From contig NZ_JABUNR010000003.1 in NCBI RefSeq assembly GCF_013343715.1, forward strand, positions 1 through 64,000: a DNA stretch of 64,000 nucleotides. The letters are read 5' to 3'. The notes under the pieces are model-generated. The model searched no databases and was not told the DNA's origin. It worked only from the letters and a program-made list of their open reading frames with translations. Of this stretch, positions 1 through 8,620 are shown in pieces (the first letter of the stretch is position 1; every line of letters starts with the position of its first letter). This DNA is from Mesobacillus harenae. Lineage in GTDB: Bacteria > Bacillota > Bacilli > Bacillales > Cytobacillaceae. Position numbers and translations under genes: made by a program.

Positions 1-58
1 CTTCTACCACTAACTTGGATACATATTCTTTGTACTCTTGTGAAAAGTGCTTCCCCAT
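1..58 (-). CDS. IS3-family transposase OrfA, N-terminal fragment cut by window edge
   Basis: Reading leftward from an ATG at 58, the first 19 codons give MGKHFSQEYKEYVSKLVVE, which resembles the start of the small helix-turn-helix OrfA of IS3-family (IS150-like) transposases. An AAGGA ribosome site lies 10 to 15 bases upstream, around 70-75. The rest of the gene lies outside the window, so it is unknown whether the element is intact. The family call rests on a very short stretch and could also fit another small HTH protein of the same superfamily. Confidence 0.55.
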   Translation of the reverse strand, partial: MGKHFSQEYKEYVSKLVVE

Positions 59-140
59 CTTGAACACGTCCTTTTAAATGATATTTATATTATAAATAAA
101 ATCTCATTTTCACGTGTCCACTTTTTAGACTAACTTTAAA
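59..140 (-). mobile_element. Probable terminal region of the IS3-like element
   Basis: The bases upstream of the transposase fragment contain AAAAAGTGGACA-like sequence on the minus strand (about 114-130), which resembles the terminal inverted repeats of IS150-group elements. The exact end and any target duplication cannot be fixed because the other end is outside the window. From about 140 to 344 I see only AT-rich sequence ahead of cse60. Confidence 0.35.
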
Positions 141-344
141 TCTCCGCTTATTTTATAGATCATTGGTAACTGAGCATTACAATTAGCGTTTGAATTCTCA
201 TGTTTAATTCCTTATTAAAGAAGCTCCAGTCCTTGTTTAGATGCAAGGCTTTTGTACCGATTTCGCTGGCTTTATAATTTTAAATAATTATAATTTTCAG
301 CAACTTTGTCAATGATGATATAAAAAGGCAAAGGGAGAGCGAAT

Positions 345-527
345 ATGATTCAAGTAAGGGTTTTTGACCATGAGCATGAAAAGGATTTGGAAATGGAGAT
401 GAACCGTTTCTTAGAGAAGCTGGATGAAAATAAACTGCTTGATATTAAATACAATGTAGCCGCTATCCATGAGGAAGAGGAAGAACAAATTTACTGCTTC
501 TCCGCTATGGTTGTTTATCGGTCGTAA
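345..527 (+). CDS. cse60: Sporulation protein Cse60 (YteV-like)
   Basis: This 60-residue acidic protein begins MIQVRVFDHEHEKDLE and matches the small Cse60/YteV family, which in B. subtilis is made in the mother cell under SigE; its biochemical role is unknown. The start is supported by an AAAGGGAGAG ribosome site just upstream. The protein is very rich in Glu, with a run of five in the C-terminal half, and has no signal peptide or membrane segment. It is monocistronic, followed by a strong terminator. No convincing SigE promoter could be fixed by eye, so SigE control is inferred from the family. Confidence 0.85.
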   Translation: MIQVRVFDHEHEKDLEMEMNRFLEKLDENKLLDIKYNVAAIHEEEEEQIYCFSAMVVYRS

Positions 528-582
528 AACTATTCCCAAAAAAGAAGCTGACTTAATAACCTAACAAGCTCGAGTTCAGATT

Positions 583-632
583 AAAAAATGCACCCGAAGT
601 TAGAGTAAGCTAACTTTTTGGGTGCATTTTTA
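583..632 (+). terminator. Rho-independent terminator after cse60
   Basis: The arms ATGCACCC and GGGTGCAT are extended by GAAGTTAG pairing with CTAACTT. The stem is flanked by A and T tracts on both sides, so it could act in both directions. Confidence 0.85.
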
Positions 633-654
633 TGAATTAGGAAAAAACAGGCGC

Positions 655-760
655 GATATTTTTATCTAGCCCGGGCTCCGCTCCAGCTGATGAAGTCAAA
701 AACGGATCAGGCTCTGATCGTACTACTCAAGCCGCCGTTTCACTTTTGTGCTTACTTATT
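655..760 (+). repeat. Degenerate copy of the dispersed structured repeat
   Basis: The stretch carries GCTCCAGCTGATGAAGTC and related words seen in the A-type repeat units at 62 kb, but without a clear outer stem. It lies between the convergent cse60 and ytfP genes. I treat it as a decayed member of the family, with modest confidence. Confidence 0.4.
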
Positions 761-803
761 TATTGTAACTTTGTTTGTGTAAGAAAGGTTCTGCTCGGCA
801 CCC

Positions 804-835
804 GAAAAACAAATAATAACCTGCTTCTATTTGTT
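804..835 (-). terminator. Probable terminator of ytfP
   Basis: On the minus strand AACAAATA and TATTTGTT form an 8-base-pair stem, followed by a short T-rich run. The stem touches the ytfP stop codon. It is AT-rich and therefore weak. Confidence 0.4.
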
Positions 836-2109
836 CAATTTTCCTTCTTTAATGCATATTCACCGGCATTCAGTCCAGCAAGGCGGCCAGTGACAAATGC
901 AGAGGTTATATTATATCCGCCTGTATAGCCGTGAACATCGAGTATCTCGCCACAGAAAAAGAGCCCCTTCATTTGTCTCGAAGCCATCGTTTGAGGTTCT
1001 ACTTCTTTTACAGAAACACCTCCGCCAGTCACAAACGCTTTATCGATCGAGAGTGTCCCGTTCACTTCAATTTCGAAGCGTTTGCAATCCTTAACAAAAT
1101 CCCTGATTTTCTCGTGCGCCAGCTGTCCACCCTGAGTAGCCGGATTAATTCCATTTCGTTCAAGTAAAAATAACAGGTATCTTTCAGGAAGCACACCTTT
1201 TAATAAATTTTTCACGGATTTTTTTGGATCACTTTTAAAGCTGCTGCTGATTTCCTGGAATAAGGCTTCCTCTTTTATGTCAGGGAGTGCATCAAGGCTC
1301 ATTACAACCTTACGGAGATTCCATTTCTTCATTGCCTTTACAACAAACTGGCTGCATCTGAGCACGGCAGGTCCGCTTAAACCGAAATGCGTAAAAATCA
1401 TATCCATTTTATGAGTGATAAGTGGCTTGCCTTTAGGGTTTAACACACTTAAAGCAACATCTCTCAATGAGAGGCCTTGTAATGTCTTATCTTTTATAAA
1501 AGGCTCTGATGATGTTACGGGCACTTCAGTAGGAAACAAATCAGTAATTGTATGGCCTGCCTTTTCAGCCCAAGCATAGCCATCTCCAGTTGAACCAGTA
1601 TGGGGAACGGATTTTCCGCCAACCGCAATAATAATACTTTTTGAGTGATACAACTGGTTGTTTTCAAGTTCAACGGATTCAGCTTGTCCATCAGCATAGT
1701 GAACTGTTCGGACAGGGCTGTTTGTTTTAATGTCGACATTAAGCGCACTTAGCCTGTTTAGCAGAGCGTCCACAACGGATTGAGCCTTGTCGGTAACAGG
1801 AAACATCCGGCCATGGTCTTCCTCCTTAAGCTGAATGCCAAGCTTTTCAAAAAACTGAATTATATCCTCATTGCTGAAAATCGACATACCACTGAATAAA
1901 AACCGTCCATTTCCGGGTATATGCTTAATGATTTCTTCTACTGGGAGGCGGTTTGTAACATTGCACCTTCCGCCACCCGAAATGGCAAGCTTTCTTCCAA
2001 GCTTGCTGCCTTTATCAATCAAAAGGACCTTAGCACCTTGCTCACCAGCAGCAATTGCTGCCATTAAGCCGGAAGGTCCTCCGCCAATCACAATAACATC
2101 GTATTGCAT
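835..2109 (-). CDS. ytfP: YtfP/HI0933-family FAD-dependent flavoprotein
   Basis: This 424-residue cytoplasmic flavoprotein belongs to the HI0933/BaiN-like NAD(P)/FAD oxidoreductase family. Residues 9-14 give the dinucleotide-binding GGGPSG motif. Residues 45-53 give GGGRCNVTN, characteristic of the family. The C-terminal [19 protein letters not shown] completes the FAD site. Length is normal. It is transcribed away from murJ. The physiological substrate is not known for the Bacillus members; reduction of C=C bonds is described for relatives, and I do not infer it here. Confidence 0.85.
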   Translation of the reverse strand: MQYDVIVIGGGPSGLMAAIAAGEQGAKVLLIDKGSKLGRKLAISGGGRCNVTNRLPVEEIIKHIPGNGRFLFSGMSIFSNEDIIQFFEKLGIQLKEEDHGRMFPVTDKAQSVVDALLNRLSALNVDIKTNSPVRTVHYADGQAESVELENNQLYHSKSIIIAVGGKSVPHTGSTGDGYAWAEKAGHTITDLFPTEVPVTSSEPFIKDKTLQGLSLRDVALSVLNPKGKPLITHKMDMIFTHFGLSGPAVLRCSQFVVKAMKKWNLRKVVMSLDALPDIKEEALFQEISSSFKSDPKKSVKNLLKGVLPERYLLFLLERNGINPATQGGQLAHEKIRDFVKDCKRFEIEVNGTLSIDKAFVTGGGVSVKEVEPQTMASRQMKGLFFCGEILDVHGYTGGYNITSAFVTGRLAGLNAGEYALKKEN

Positions 2110-2461
2110 AAATTCACCAACTTTATTTTCTGAAAAACATTGTTATTTTTCGATTGTATTATTTTACTTCAATAAAAACGATTGAATACTCTATTATAAA
2201 ACATTTCCATTCCGGTGTTAATTAAAACAGCGGGAATTGGCAATTAGTCCGAAAGAAAGGTAAACTACAAATAATCCAAAATTATTTACATTAAGTATAA
2301 ATATAAAGGGTATATACTCTTTATGATAAAATACATTTTCGTAGAAGAAAATAAATTCATAGAAGTGTAATTGTTCAATAAAGACTTGGTGTGCCGTAGA
2401 TATAGTACATAAGTAAGTCAATGACGGTGCGGTTATACTTTTTAGTGTGGGAAGGATTTTT
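2110..2461. other. Divergent promoter region between ytfP and murJ
   Basis: This 352-base AT-rich stretch lies between two divergent genes and must hold both promoters. I see no convincing -35/-10 pair, riboswitch or small gene with a ribosome site. An open frame on the minus strand through it has no coding features. Confidence 0.4.
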
Positions 2462-4129
2462 ATGTCATCTAAGCTCTTAAGAGGGACGTTCATTTTAACG
2501 CTCGGAACGTTTATTTCGAAGTTTCTCGGCCTTTTTTATGTTATTCCGTTTTACGCGATTGTTAAAGACCATGGAACAGCACTTTATAACTTTTCCTACG
2601 TGCCATACACGATTTTTATTAGTATAGCCACCGCTGGAGTACCGCTGGCAGTCTCAAAGTTTATTTCAAAATATAATGCCCTTGGCGAATATAAAATAGG
2701 GAGGAAGCTGTTTAAATCTGGCCTCGCCGTTATGCTTGCGAGCGGTATCCTGTCATTTCTGGTCCTATACTTTTCTGCGCCGCTGCTTGCAGATATCATG
2801 ATCGATGACCAGCAAGTAGCCAAGGTCGAAAGTGGCGAAAACGTAAAAGCTACGCCAGAGGGGGAGGAAGTGACTGAAGCTGATGTCACAACTGTCATAA
2901 GGGCAGTCAGCTTTGCCTTGATTATTGTGCCCTTCATGAGTTTGATTCGAGGTTTTTTTCAAGGGCACCAGTCAATGGGTCCCTCAGCCGTCTCGCAGGT
3001 GGTTGAACAAGTTGTTCGGATTGTATTCCTCCTTGCGGGTGCGTATATTGTTTACAATATCCTTGGAGGCAGTCTAGTAGCAGCTGTAAGCGTAGCAACG
3101 TTTGCGGCCTTTGTAGGCGCACTAGGGAGCCTTGCAGTATTAATATGGTATTGGTATAAGCGAAAGCCGCATCTAGACAAGCTGCTGGAGCAGGATAAAG
3201 GGACAATGGATATTTCTTTGCGGGAAATGTATAAGGAGATCATAATTTATGCTGCTCCATTTATCTTTGTAGGGATAGCCAATCCTCTGTTCCAGTTTAT
3301 TGATCAGCTGACATTTACGAATGCAATGATGTCTATTGGTCATTTAAAAGAGGAAGCAGTAGCCGCATTCTCTGTATTAAATTTCCAAACTCACAAGCTT
3401 GTCATTATCCCAGTTTCACTTGCAACTGCTTTTTCGTTAACACTTGTGCCTAGCATAACGAAGGCATTTGTTGAAAACGACAGAAAAAGCCTAAATCGGC
3501 AGCTGGACCAGACTTTTCAGGTGCTTTTGTACTTAACGGTTCCAGCTGTCGTAGGACTCTCACTGTTGGCCGAACCGATCTTCACCGTGTTTTATGAAAA
3601 TAAGCCGCTAGGTACGGAGGTACTCCAGACGTATGCTCCGGTTGCTATTTTATTTTCCTTATTTGCCGTAACAGCGGCGATCTTACAGGGAATTAATGAA
3701 CAGCGGTTTACAATTTTAAGCTTGCTCGTAGGCCTTTTAGTAAAATTAACCCTTAACATTCCGCTCATTAAGCTTTACGAAACGCAGGGGGCTGTACTGG
3801 CAACGGCACTTGGCTACACGGCAGCGATTTTAATAAATATGTATGTGATAAGAAAGTATGCAAAATATCCGATGCGATTTGTGATAAGAAGAATTTTTCT
3901 GATTGGCTTATTTTCAGCTGCTATGTTTATAGGGACATATATTGTGTACCAAGGCGTGCTGCTTATTCTTTCTCCGGAAGCAAAACTGCAGGCACTCGTA
4001 ATTACCGCAATTTGTGCAGTGGCCGGGGCAGCCATCTATTTCTACTTAGGCTATCGCTCAAACCTGATCAACTTATTATTTGGAGAGAGGGTTAATCGCC
4101 TTCTCAGAAAACTTCGATTACCATTTTAA
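2462..4129 (+). CDS. murJ: Lipid II flippase MurJ (YtgP)
   Basis: This 555-residue polytopic membrane protein of the MOP/MATE-like superfamily moves lipid II across the cytoplasmic membrane for peptidoglycan synthesis. About fourteen hydrophobic segments are evident, beginning with LLRGTFILTLGTFISKF at the N terminus. An acidic loop around residues 125-145 separates two early helices, as in YtgP-type homologues. I chose the ATG at 2462 because GGGAAGGA precedes it at good spacing; an in-frame GTG at 2447 lies inside that site. The gene stands alone with its own terminator. Confidence 0.88.
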   Translation: MSSKLLRGTFILTLGTFISKFLGLFYVIPFYAIVKDHGTALYNFSYVPYTIFISIATAGVPLAVSKFISKYNALGEYKIGRKLFKSGLAVMLASGILSFLVLYFSAPLLADIMIDDQQVAKVESGENVKATPEGEEVTEADVTTVIRAVSFALIIVPFMSLIRGFFQGHQSMGPSAVSQVVEQVVRIVFLLAGAYIVYNILGGSLVAAVSVATFAAFVGALGSLAVLIWYWYKRKPHLDKLLEQDKGTMDISLREMYKEIIIYAAPFIFVGIANPLFQFIDQLTFTNAMMSIGHLKEEAVAAFSVLNFQTHKLVIIPVSLATAFSLTLVPSITKAFVENDRKSLNRQLDQTFQVLLYLTVPAVVGLSLLAEPIFTVFYENKPLGTEVLQTYAPVAILFSLFAVTAAILQGINEQRFTILSLLVGLLVKLTLNIPLIKLYETQGAVLATALGYTAAILINMYVIRKYAKYPMRFVIRRIFLIGLFSAAMFIGTYIVYQGVLLILSPEAKLQALVITAICAVAGAAIYFYLGYRSNLINLLFGERVNRLLRKLRLPF

Positions 4130-4165
4130 AAAGGCCTCCGCTTTAAATAAGCGGAGACCTTTTTC
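4128..4165. terminator. Bidirectional terminator between murJ and the Gly-rich gene
   Basis: CTCCGCTT pairs with AAGCGGAG around an AAAT loop. A-rich and T-rich flanks on both sides suit two converging genes. Confidence 0.85.
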
Positions 4166-4462
4166 TTAATAATAAGGTGTATCTTCCGTTCTGAAACCGA
4201 GTCTGCGCTCAATACGGTCTACACGGCGCTCTAACTGCTGGAATTGCCGGTTTAATCTCTCGAGCTGTCGTTCTACTCGGTCTAGACGCCGGTCAACTCC
4301 TCCACCAGGGAAGCCCCCACCAGGGAAGCCGCCACCAGGGAAGCCGTCACCAGGGAAGCCGTCACCAGGAAACCCGCCACCAGGGAAGCCCCCGCCAGGG
4401 AACCCGAAGCCTTGGCCTTGTTGACCTTGTTGACCTTGTTGACCTTGTTGACGATAATGCAT
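4166..4462 (-). CDS. Gly/Pro-repeat protein with C-terminal coiled coil, function unknown
   Basis: The 98-residue product has three parts. The N terminus has four QQG tripeptides (about residues 5-16). Then come about eight tandem GFPGG or GFPGD pentapeptides (about 19-56). The C-terminal 40 residues show a charged heptad pattern (VDRRLDRVERQLERL) typical of a coiled coil. There is no signal peptide. AAGGAG lies seven bases before the ATG. Both repeat zones are encoded by nearly identical tandem DNA, so the length probably varies between strains. A role in a spore surface layer is possible for such repeat-plus-coil proteins but is only a guess; I do not recognise the family. Confidence 0.7.
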   Translation of the reverse strand: MHYRQQGQQGQQGQQGQGFGFPGGGFPGGGFPGDGFPGDGFPGGGFPGGGFPGGGVDRRLDRVERQLERLNRQFQQLERRVDRIERRLGFRTEDTPYY

Positions 4463-4569
4463 AATATCATCTCCTTACTTAAGCATGATATTAGTCTATG
4501 CGCCAAGGGGATTACTGGGTGGGCACCAGCCCAGGGAAGAAAAATTTATAAGAAGGCATCAAAATAAAG

Positions 4570-4620
4570 TCATTGATTACTGTCCAGGTCCGGTACCTAG
4601 CCAGTTTTCTCCAAGAGCTA
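4570..4620 (+). repeat. Truncated dispersed repeat upstream of the pseudouridine synthase gene
   Basis: ATTGATTACTGTCCAGGTCC followed by TACCTAGCC and GTTTTCTCCAAGAG parallels the left end of the copies at 32.95 and 39.17 kb. Only the left part is present and it ends next to the ribosome site of the following gene. Confidence 0.55.
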
Positions 4621-4636
4621 AGGGAGGAAATATTTC

Positions 4637-5368
4637 ATGCGTATTGATAAAATGCTGGCCAATCTTGGTTTTGGCAGCAGAAAAGAAGTTAAAAAGCTCT
4701 TAAAAGATGGGGCTGTTATTGTTAATAGCAAAGTAATTAAAGATTCTAAATATCAAATTAACCCTGAAACAGATACTGTGCTCTTACATGGTGAAGAAGT
4801 TGAATACAGGGATAAAATTTATTTTATGATGAATAAGCCGCCGGGTGTCATCTCGGCAACCGAGGATGTTAGGGAAAAAACCGTAATTGACCTGCTTGAG
4901 GTGGAGGATGCTGTACTTGAACCCTTTCCTGTAGGCAGGCTGGATAAGGACACTGAAGGACTGCTATTGATTACAAATGACGGTCAGCTTGCCCATAAGC
5001 TTTTATCTCCCAAAAAACATGTGCCAAAAACATATTTTGCTGTTATTGAGGGACAAGTAACCGATGAGGATGTAAGAGTATTTGAAAAAGGGGTGACACT
5101 TGATGATGGATATGAGACGAAGCCTGGCAAACTTACTATTTTAAGTTCCGGAAAGCGGTCCGAGATTGAGCTTACGATTACAGAGGGGAAATTTCATCAA
5201 GTGAAAAGGATGTTTCAGGCAGTCAGCAAACAGGTTGTGTTTCTTAAGCGGCTTACTATGGGACCATTGAGGCTAGATGACACGCTTGAGCTTGGTGAAT
5301 ATCGAGAGCTCGCAGATGACGAAGTGGAGCAGTTGAGAAGCTATGAGGTCAAGGAGGATCAGAATTAG
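4637..5368 (+). CDS. ytzG: RsuA/RluB-family rRNA pseudouridine synthase (YtzG-like)
   Basis: This 243-residue enzyme converts a uridine in rRNA to pseudouridine. The N-terminal S4 RNA-binding domain covers about residues 1-47. The catalytic motif GRLDKDTEGLLLITNDG follows, with D103 as the likely nucleophile, and the conserved KFHQVKRMF motif lies near residue 195. Length and architecture fit the RsuA branch, which modifies 16S rRNA at position 516 in E. coli. The exact target here is inferred. AAGGGAGGAA lies upstream of the ATG, and a truncated intergenic repeat sits immediately before it. Confidence 0.85.
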   Translation: MRIDKMLANLGFGSRKEVKKLLKDGAVIVNSKVIKDSKYQINPETDTVLLHGEEVEYRDKIYFMMNKPPGVISATEDVREKTVIDLLEVEDAVLEPFPVGRLDKDTEGLLLITNDGQLAHKLLSPKKHVPKTYFAVIEGQVTDEDVRVFEKGVTLDDGYETKPGKLTILSSGKRSEIELTITEGKFHQVKRMFQAVSKQVVFLKRLTMGPLRLDDTLELGEYRELADDEVEQLRSYEVKEDQN

Positions 5369-5373
5369 AAAAA

Positions 5374-5397
5374 CGGCCAGACCCTGGCCGCTTTTGG
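5374..5397 (+). terminator. Short terminator after the pseudouridine synthase gene
   Basis: GGCCAG and CTGGCC form a compact stem followed by a short, imperfect T run. Confidence 0.6.
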
Positions 5398-5464
5398 TTC
5401 ATTATTAAACAATAACTTTATCGCATTAGAATCGTCAGTTACCGTGGCATCCGCTAACCATCTA

Positions 5465-5695
5465 TTACGAAGTCAACTTGACCTTTTTATGCGTAGTTGT
5501 CCATTTACCGCGGCTGGGACTTTTAACTAAGTCGTTATAAGCCAAGACATTTAAATCTCTCTGGATGGTGCGAGGAGTTATACCAAATTCCTCTACAAGA
5601 TCTTGTGTAGTTACAGTACCATTCTTTCGAATGTACATGTAGATGGATTTGATTCGGTTTATCATCCGGTTAGTTGAAGGCTTCACGAAAACCAC
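5465..5695 (-). CDS. ytzE: Small DeoR-type helix-turn-helix protein (YtzE)
   Basis: The 76-residue protein consists only of a DeoR-like winged helix-turn-helix (TTQDLVEEFGITPRTIQRDLNVLAYNDLV, residues about 29-57) with a basic N terminus and a basic tail. It has no sugar-phosphate effector domain, so it is much shorter than a normal DeoR regulator. This matches the small YtzE proteins of Bacillus. Its targets are unknown. It converges on the pseudouridine synthase gene and has a long AT-rich region upstream. Confidence 0.75.
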   Translation of the reverse strand: MVFVKPSTNRMINRIKSIYMYIRKNGTVTTQDLVEEFGITPRTIQRDLNVLAYNDLVKSPSRGKWTTTHKKVKLTS

Positions 5696-6250
5696 TCCCT
5701 ATCCTTTTTTAAAACCTTTGGCATTCCAGCGACCGACAGCCGATTGAAGATAAACTCTTCAATTATGTAAATTTTCTTCTTTCCAGACAACCCCTTTGTA
5801 AATTTATACCCCTAATTTACTGCTTTAAAAAGTAGGGGAGAGCGCTTTTGAATAAAAGTCTTTGAATTGTCTTACATTTTACCGTTATTTTAAAAAAATT
5901 TCTACTTAATTAATTAAATTTACTAAAAATTCTCAGGTTTGTTCCTAAAACCACCTCATTAATTTTCTTTTTTATACAATATGGCAAATGATAAGGTAAT
6001 TATGACAATTAGATTGAATATTTTAAAGATTAACATAATTTATCGGGTTATTGAGGTCCATTTTTGGATAAAAGTTAGAAGCTTAGCAGTATAACTTCAA
6101 AAAAGTTTGACATACACTAATAAACTGTTGTGAAAAGCTTTATTATTAGGGTAGATAACAATAAATGTCCTAAATTATTTTTAGGATAAAATAATTTAAT
6201 AGAGATAGGTTTGAGTCATTACATATTTTAGATTTTATGGAGGATCTATT
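5696..6250. other. Long AT-rich intergenic region, no gene seen
   Basis: This 555-base region between ytzE and pepV is strongly AT-rich. A TTGACA word lies at 6107-6112, but no good -10 stands at the right distance. I find no hairpin with a T tract, no recognisable riboswitch and no short frame with a ribosome site. Confidence 0.4.
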
Positions 6251-7666
6251 ATGACATCAGTTAATTGGACAGAGGAAGTATCAAAGCGCAAATCTCATTT
6301 GATCAGTGATACCCAAAGACTTCTGCAAATTAAAAGTGTTTTAGAGGAGGATACTGCAACAAAGGATGCACCGCTTGGACAGGGAATTAAAGAAGCATTG
6401 GATTTCATGCTGACCATGGGCGAACAGGATGGTTTTCAGCCCAAAAATACTGGTAATCTTGCTGGGCATCTGGAATTTGGATCGGGAGACGAAATTGTCG
6501 GGGTTTTATGCCATATTGATGTTGTTCCTGAAGGGGATGGCTGGTCAAGTGATCCCTATGGAGCTGAAATTCGGGATGGCAAGATCTTTGCCAGGGGAGC
6601 AATCGACGATAAAGGTCCAACAATGGCTGCCTACTATGCAATGAAAATCGTCAAAGAGCTGAAGCTTCCTCTTAAAAAGAGAGTCAGAATGATTATTGGG
6701 ACAGATGAAGAAAGCAACTGGCGTTGTGTGGACCATTACTTTAAAACTGAAGAAATGCCGTCTATGGGTTTTGCCCCAGATGCTGATTTTCCAATTATTA
6801 ATGCTGAAAAAGGAATTGCTGACTACGACCTAGTCCAAACTCCTAAGGGATATGAGAATAAAGAGACTCTTATAGAAGTAAACGAGTTTACATCAGGCAG
6901 AAGATACAATATGGTTCCTGACTTTGCGCGAGTATCACTTGTAGTCAATCAAGAGCAAAATGAAGTTTTACAGCGTTTTATCCTTTATAAAAAAAAGCAT
7001 GAGCTTGAGGCAAAATACCATGTTGAAAATGGAGAATTGATCATTGAAGTTGAAGGTGTTTCTGCCCATGGAATGGAACCCGACAACGGCAAAAATGCAG
7101 GACTTCTGCTGGCAGGTTTTATAGCAGAACTGGGATTAGATGCTCAAGCTCGCCAATTTTTTGAGTTTGTCACACGATACTTTGGAAAAGAATCACGAGG
7201 TGCGGAGTTAGGGATCGTTTACTCAGACGAAATTACCGGGGAACTGACCATTAATGTCGGAAAGCTGGCTTATTCAAAACCCCAAGGCGGCCGTTTAGGA
7301 TTAAATATGCGCTATCCGGTGACGACCAATCTAAACAGAACGATGGAAACTCTAAAAGAGAAAGTGGAGTCAGAAGGATTTGCAATTGATCAGTTTGATG
7401 ATTCTCCACCTCATCATGTTGATGAAAAGGACTTCTTGATTCAAACGCTGAAAAAGGTTTATGAGGAACAAACAGGAACGCAAGCGAAGCTATTAGCGAT
7501 TGGCGGGGGAACTTACGCCCGTTCCCTGAAATCCGGGGTCGCGTTTGGCTCGCTATTTCCTGGAAGACCTGATGTCGCTCATCAAAAAGATGAGTATATA
7601 TTCCTTGAGGATCTCTTCAGAGCTACTGCAATATATGCACAGGCAATATATGAATTGGCAAAATAA
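6251..7666 (+). CDS. pepV: Dipeptidase PepV (M20 metallopeptidase)
   Basis: This 471-residue cytosolic zinc dipeptidase releases amino acids from dipeptides and accepts some D-amino acid dipeptides in related bacteria. Metal ligands and catalytic residues are visible: H88 and D90 in CHIDVVPEGDGW, bridging D120 in GAIDDKGP, and the E153/E154 pair in GTDEESNW. The long insertion after residue 180 forms the lid typical of PepV. A GGAGG-like site precedes the ATG. The gene is followed after 15 bases by a D-amino acid aminotransferase, suggesting a shared role in D-Ala and dipeptide turnover. Confidence 0.9.
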   Translation: MTSVNWTEEVSKRKSHLISDTQRLLQIKSVLEEDTATKDAPLGQGIKEALDFMLTMGEQDGFQPKNTGNLAGHLEFGSGDEIVGVLCHIDVVPEGDGWSSDPYGAEIRDGKIFARGAIDDKGPTMAAYYAMKIVKELKLPLKKRVRMIIGTDEESNWRCVDHYFKTEEMPSMGFAPDADFPIINAEKGIADYDLVQTPKGYENKETLIEVNEFTSGRRYNMVPDFARVSLVVNQEQNEVLQRFILYKKKHELEAKYHVENGELIIEVEGVSAHGMEPDNGKNAGLLLAGFIAELGLDAQARQFFEFVTRYFGKESRGAELGIVYSDEITGELTINVGKLAYSKPQGGRLGLNMRYPVTTNLNRTMETLKEKVESEGFAIDQFDDSPPHHVDEKDFLIQTLKKVYEEQTGTQAKLLAIGGGTYARSLKSGVAFGSLFPGRPDVAHQKDEYIFLEDLFRATAIYAQAIYELAK

Positions 7667-7681
7667 ATAAGGGGGAGCATG

Positions 7682-8536
7682 ATGGACTTTATAATAATTA
7701 ATGGGGAAATAGCCAAGAGGTCATCTGCAAGAATTGATATTGAAGATAGGGGCTATCAATTTGGTGACGGTGTATATGAGGTAGTGCGGGTTTATAATGG
7801 GAAAATGTATACAGCGGATGAGCATTTGCAGCGTCTTCATCAAAGTGCTGAAAAAATAGGCATGAAAATTGACCTGTCAGCGGCCAGTCTGAAGGAGATG
7901 ATGGGAGAATTAATAGAAAAAAACACTTTACAGACTGGGATCGTTTACATCCAATTTACCAGAGGAACAGCTCCCCGCAATCATAATTTTCCTGCCTCAA
8001 ATGTGCCGCTGACTTTTGTTGCATATACAAAGGAATTAGCACGGCCGGCGGAAAACATGAGCAGAGGTGTTGAGGCGATTACGGAAGAGGATATTAGATG
8101 GCTCCGCTGTGATATCAAAAGTTTAAATCTGCTTGGGAACTTGCTTGCAAAACAGAAAGCAGCAGAAGCTGGGTGCTTTGAAGCAATTCTGCACAGGGGA
8201 GAAACGGTGACGGAAGGCAGTCATACAAATGTAGCCATTGTGAAAAACGGTATAATTTATACGCACCCTGCTACTAATCTGATTTTGAACGGCATAACAA
8301 GGCAAAAGGCGCTTGAGCTATGCTCGTTTAACGGGATGCAGGCCGAAGAAGAAGCCTTTTCATTAACTGATTTAGCAGAAGCGGATGAAGTGTTTATGAT
8401 GGGAACGACCACGGAAATCATGCCAATTGTAAAAATTAACGGTCAGCCCGTTGCAGACGGACTGCCAGGCATTGTAACGCTAAAACTTCAGAAGCTCTTA
8501 GGGGATGCGATTATTAAAAAATGTGGTGTAATATAA
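7682..8536 (+). CDS. dat: D-alanine aminotransferase Dat (fold-type IV PLP enzyme)
   Basis: The enzyme interconverts D-alanine plus 2-oxoglutarate with pyruvate plus D-glutamate, supplying D-amino acids for the cell wall. The family signature RGYQFGDGVYEVVRVY lies near residues 23-38. The PLP-binding lysine is in CDIKSLNLLGN, about K146. TEGSHTNV and GTTTEIMP form the cofactor phosphate site. Two start codons are adjacent (7679 and 7682). I chose 7682 because the GGGGGAG site nearly touches the first. Coupling to pepV in one transcript is likely. Confidence 0.9.
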   Translation: MDFIIINGEIAKRSSARIDIEDRGYQFGDGVYEVVRVYNGKMYTADEHLQRLHQSAEKIGMKIDLSAASLKEMMGELIEKNTLQTGIVYIQFTRGTAPRNHNFPASNVPLTFVAYTKELARPAENMSRGVEAITEEDIRWLRCDIKSLNLLGNLLAKQKAAEAGCFEAILHRGETVTEGSHTNVAIVKNGIIYTHPATNLILNGITRQKALELCSFNGMQAEEEAFSLTDLAEADEVFMMGTTTEIMPIVKINGQPVADGLPGIVTLKLQKLLGDAIIKKCGVI

Positions 8537-8580
8537 AAAAACTGGCCCTGCAGCTTTAGTATGCTGGGCCAGTTTTTTTA
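8534..8580. terminator. Bidirectional terminator between dat and cysK-like gene
   Basis: ACTGGCCC and GGGCCAGT are separated by a small inner stem (GCAG/CTGC-like). A-rich and T-rich flanks suit the convergent genes. Confidence 0.85.
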
Positions 8581-8620
8581 GTTGTTAAGGAAACTGCCAA
8601 AGTTCCAGATTGCGGATCAG

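Noticed and set aside
2218..2493. 91-codon minus-strand frame over the murJ start
   Set aside because: Very AT-rich composition, overlaps the supported murJ start region and has no ribosome site.
5838..5855. cre-like GAGAGCGCTTTTGAA upstream of pepV
   Set aside because: The central CG fits but the outer TG and CA positions do not, on either strand.
6107..6135. Promoter starting with TTGACA before pepV
   Set aside because: No acceptable -10 at 16 to 18 bases; kept only as a note in the intergenic entry.
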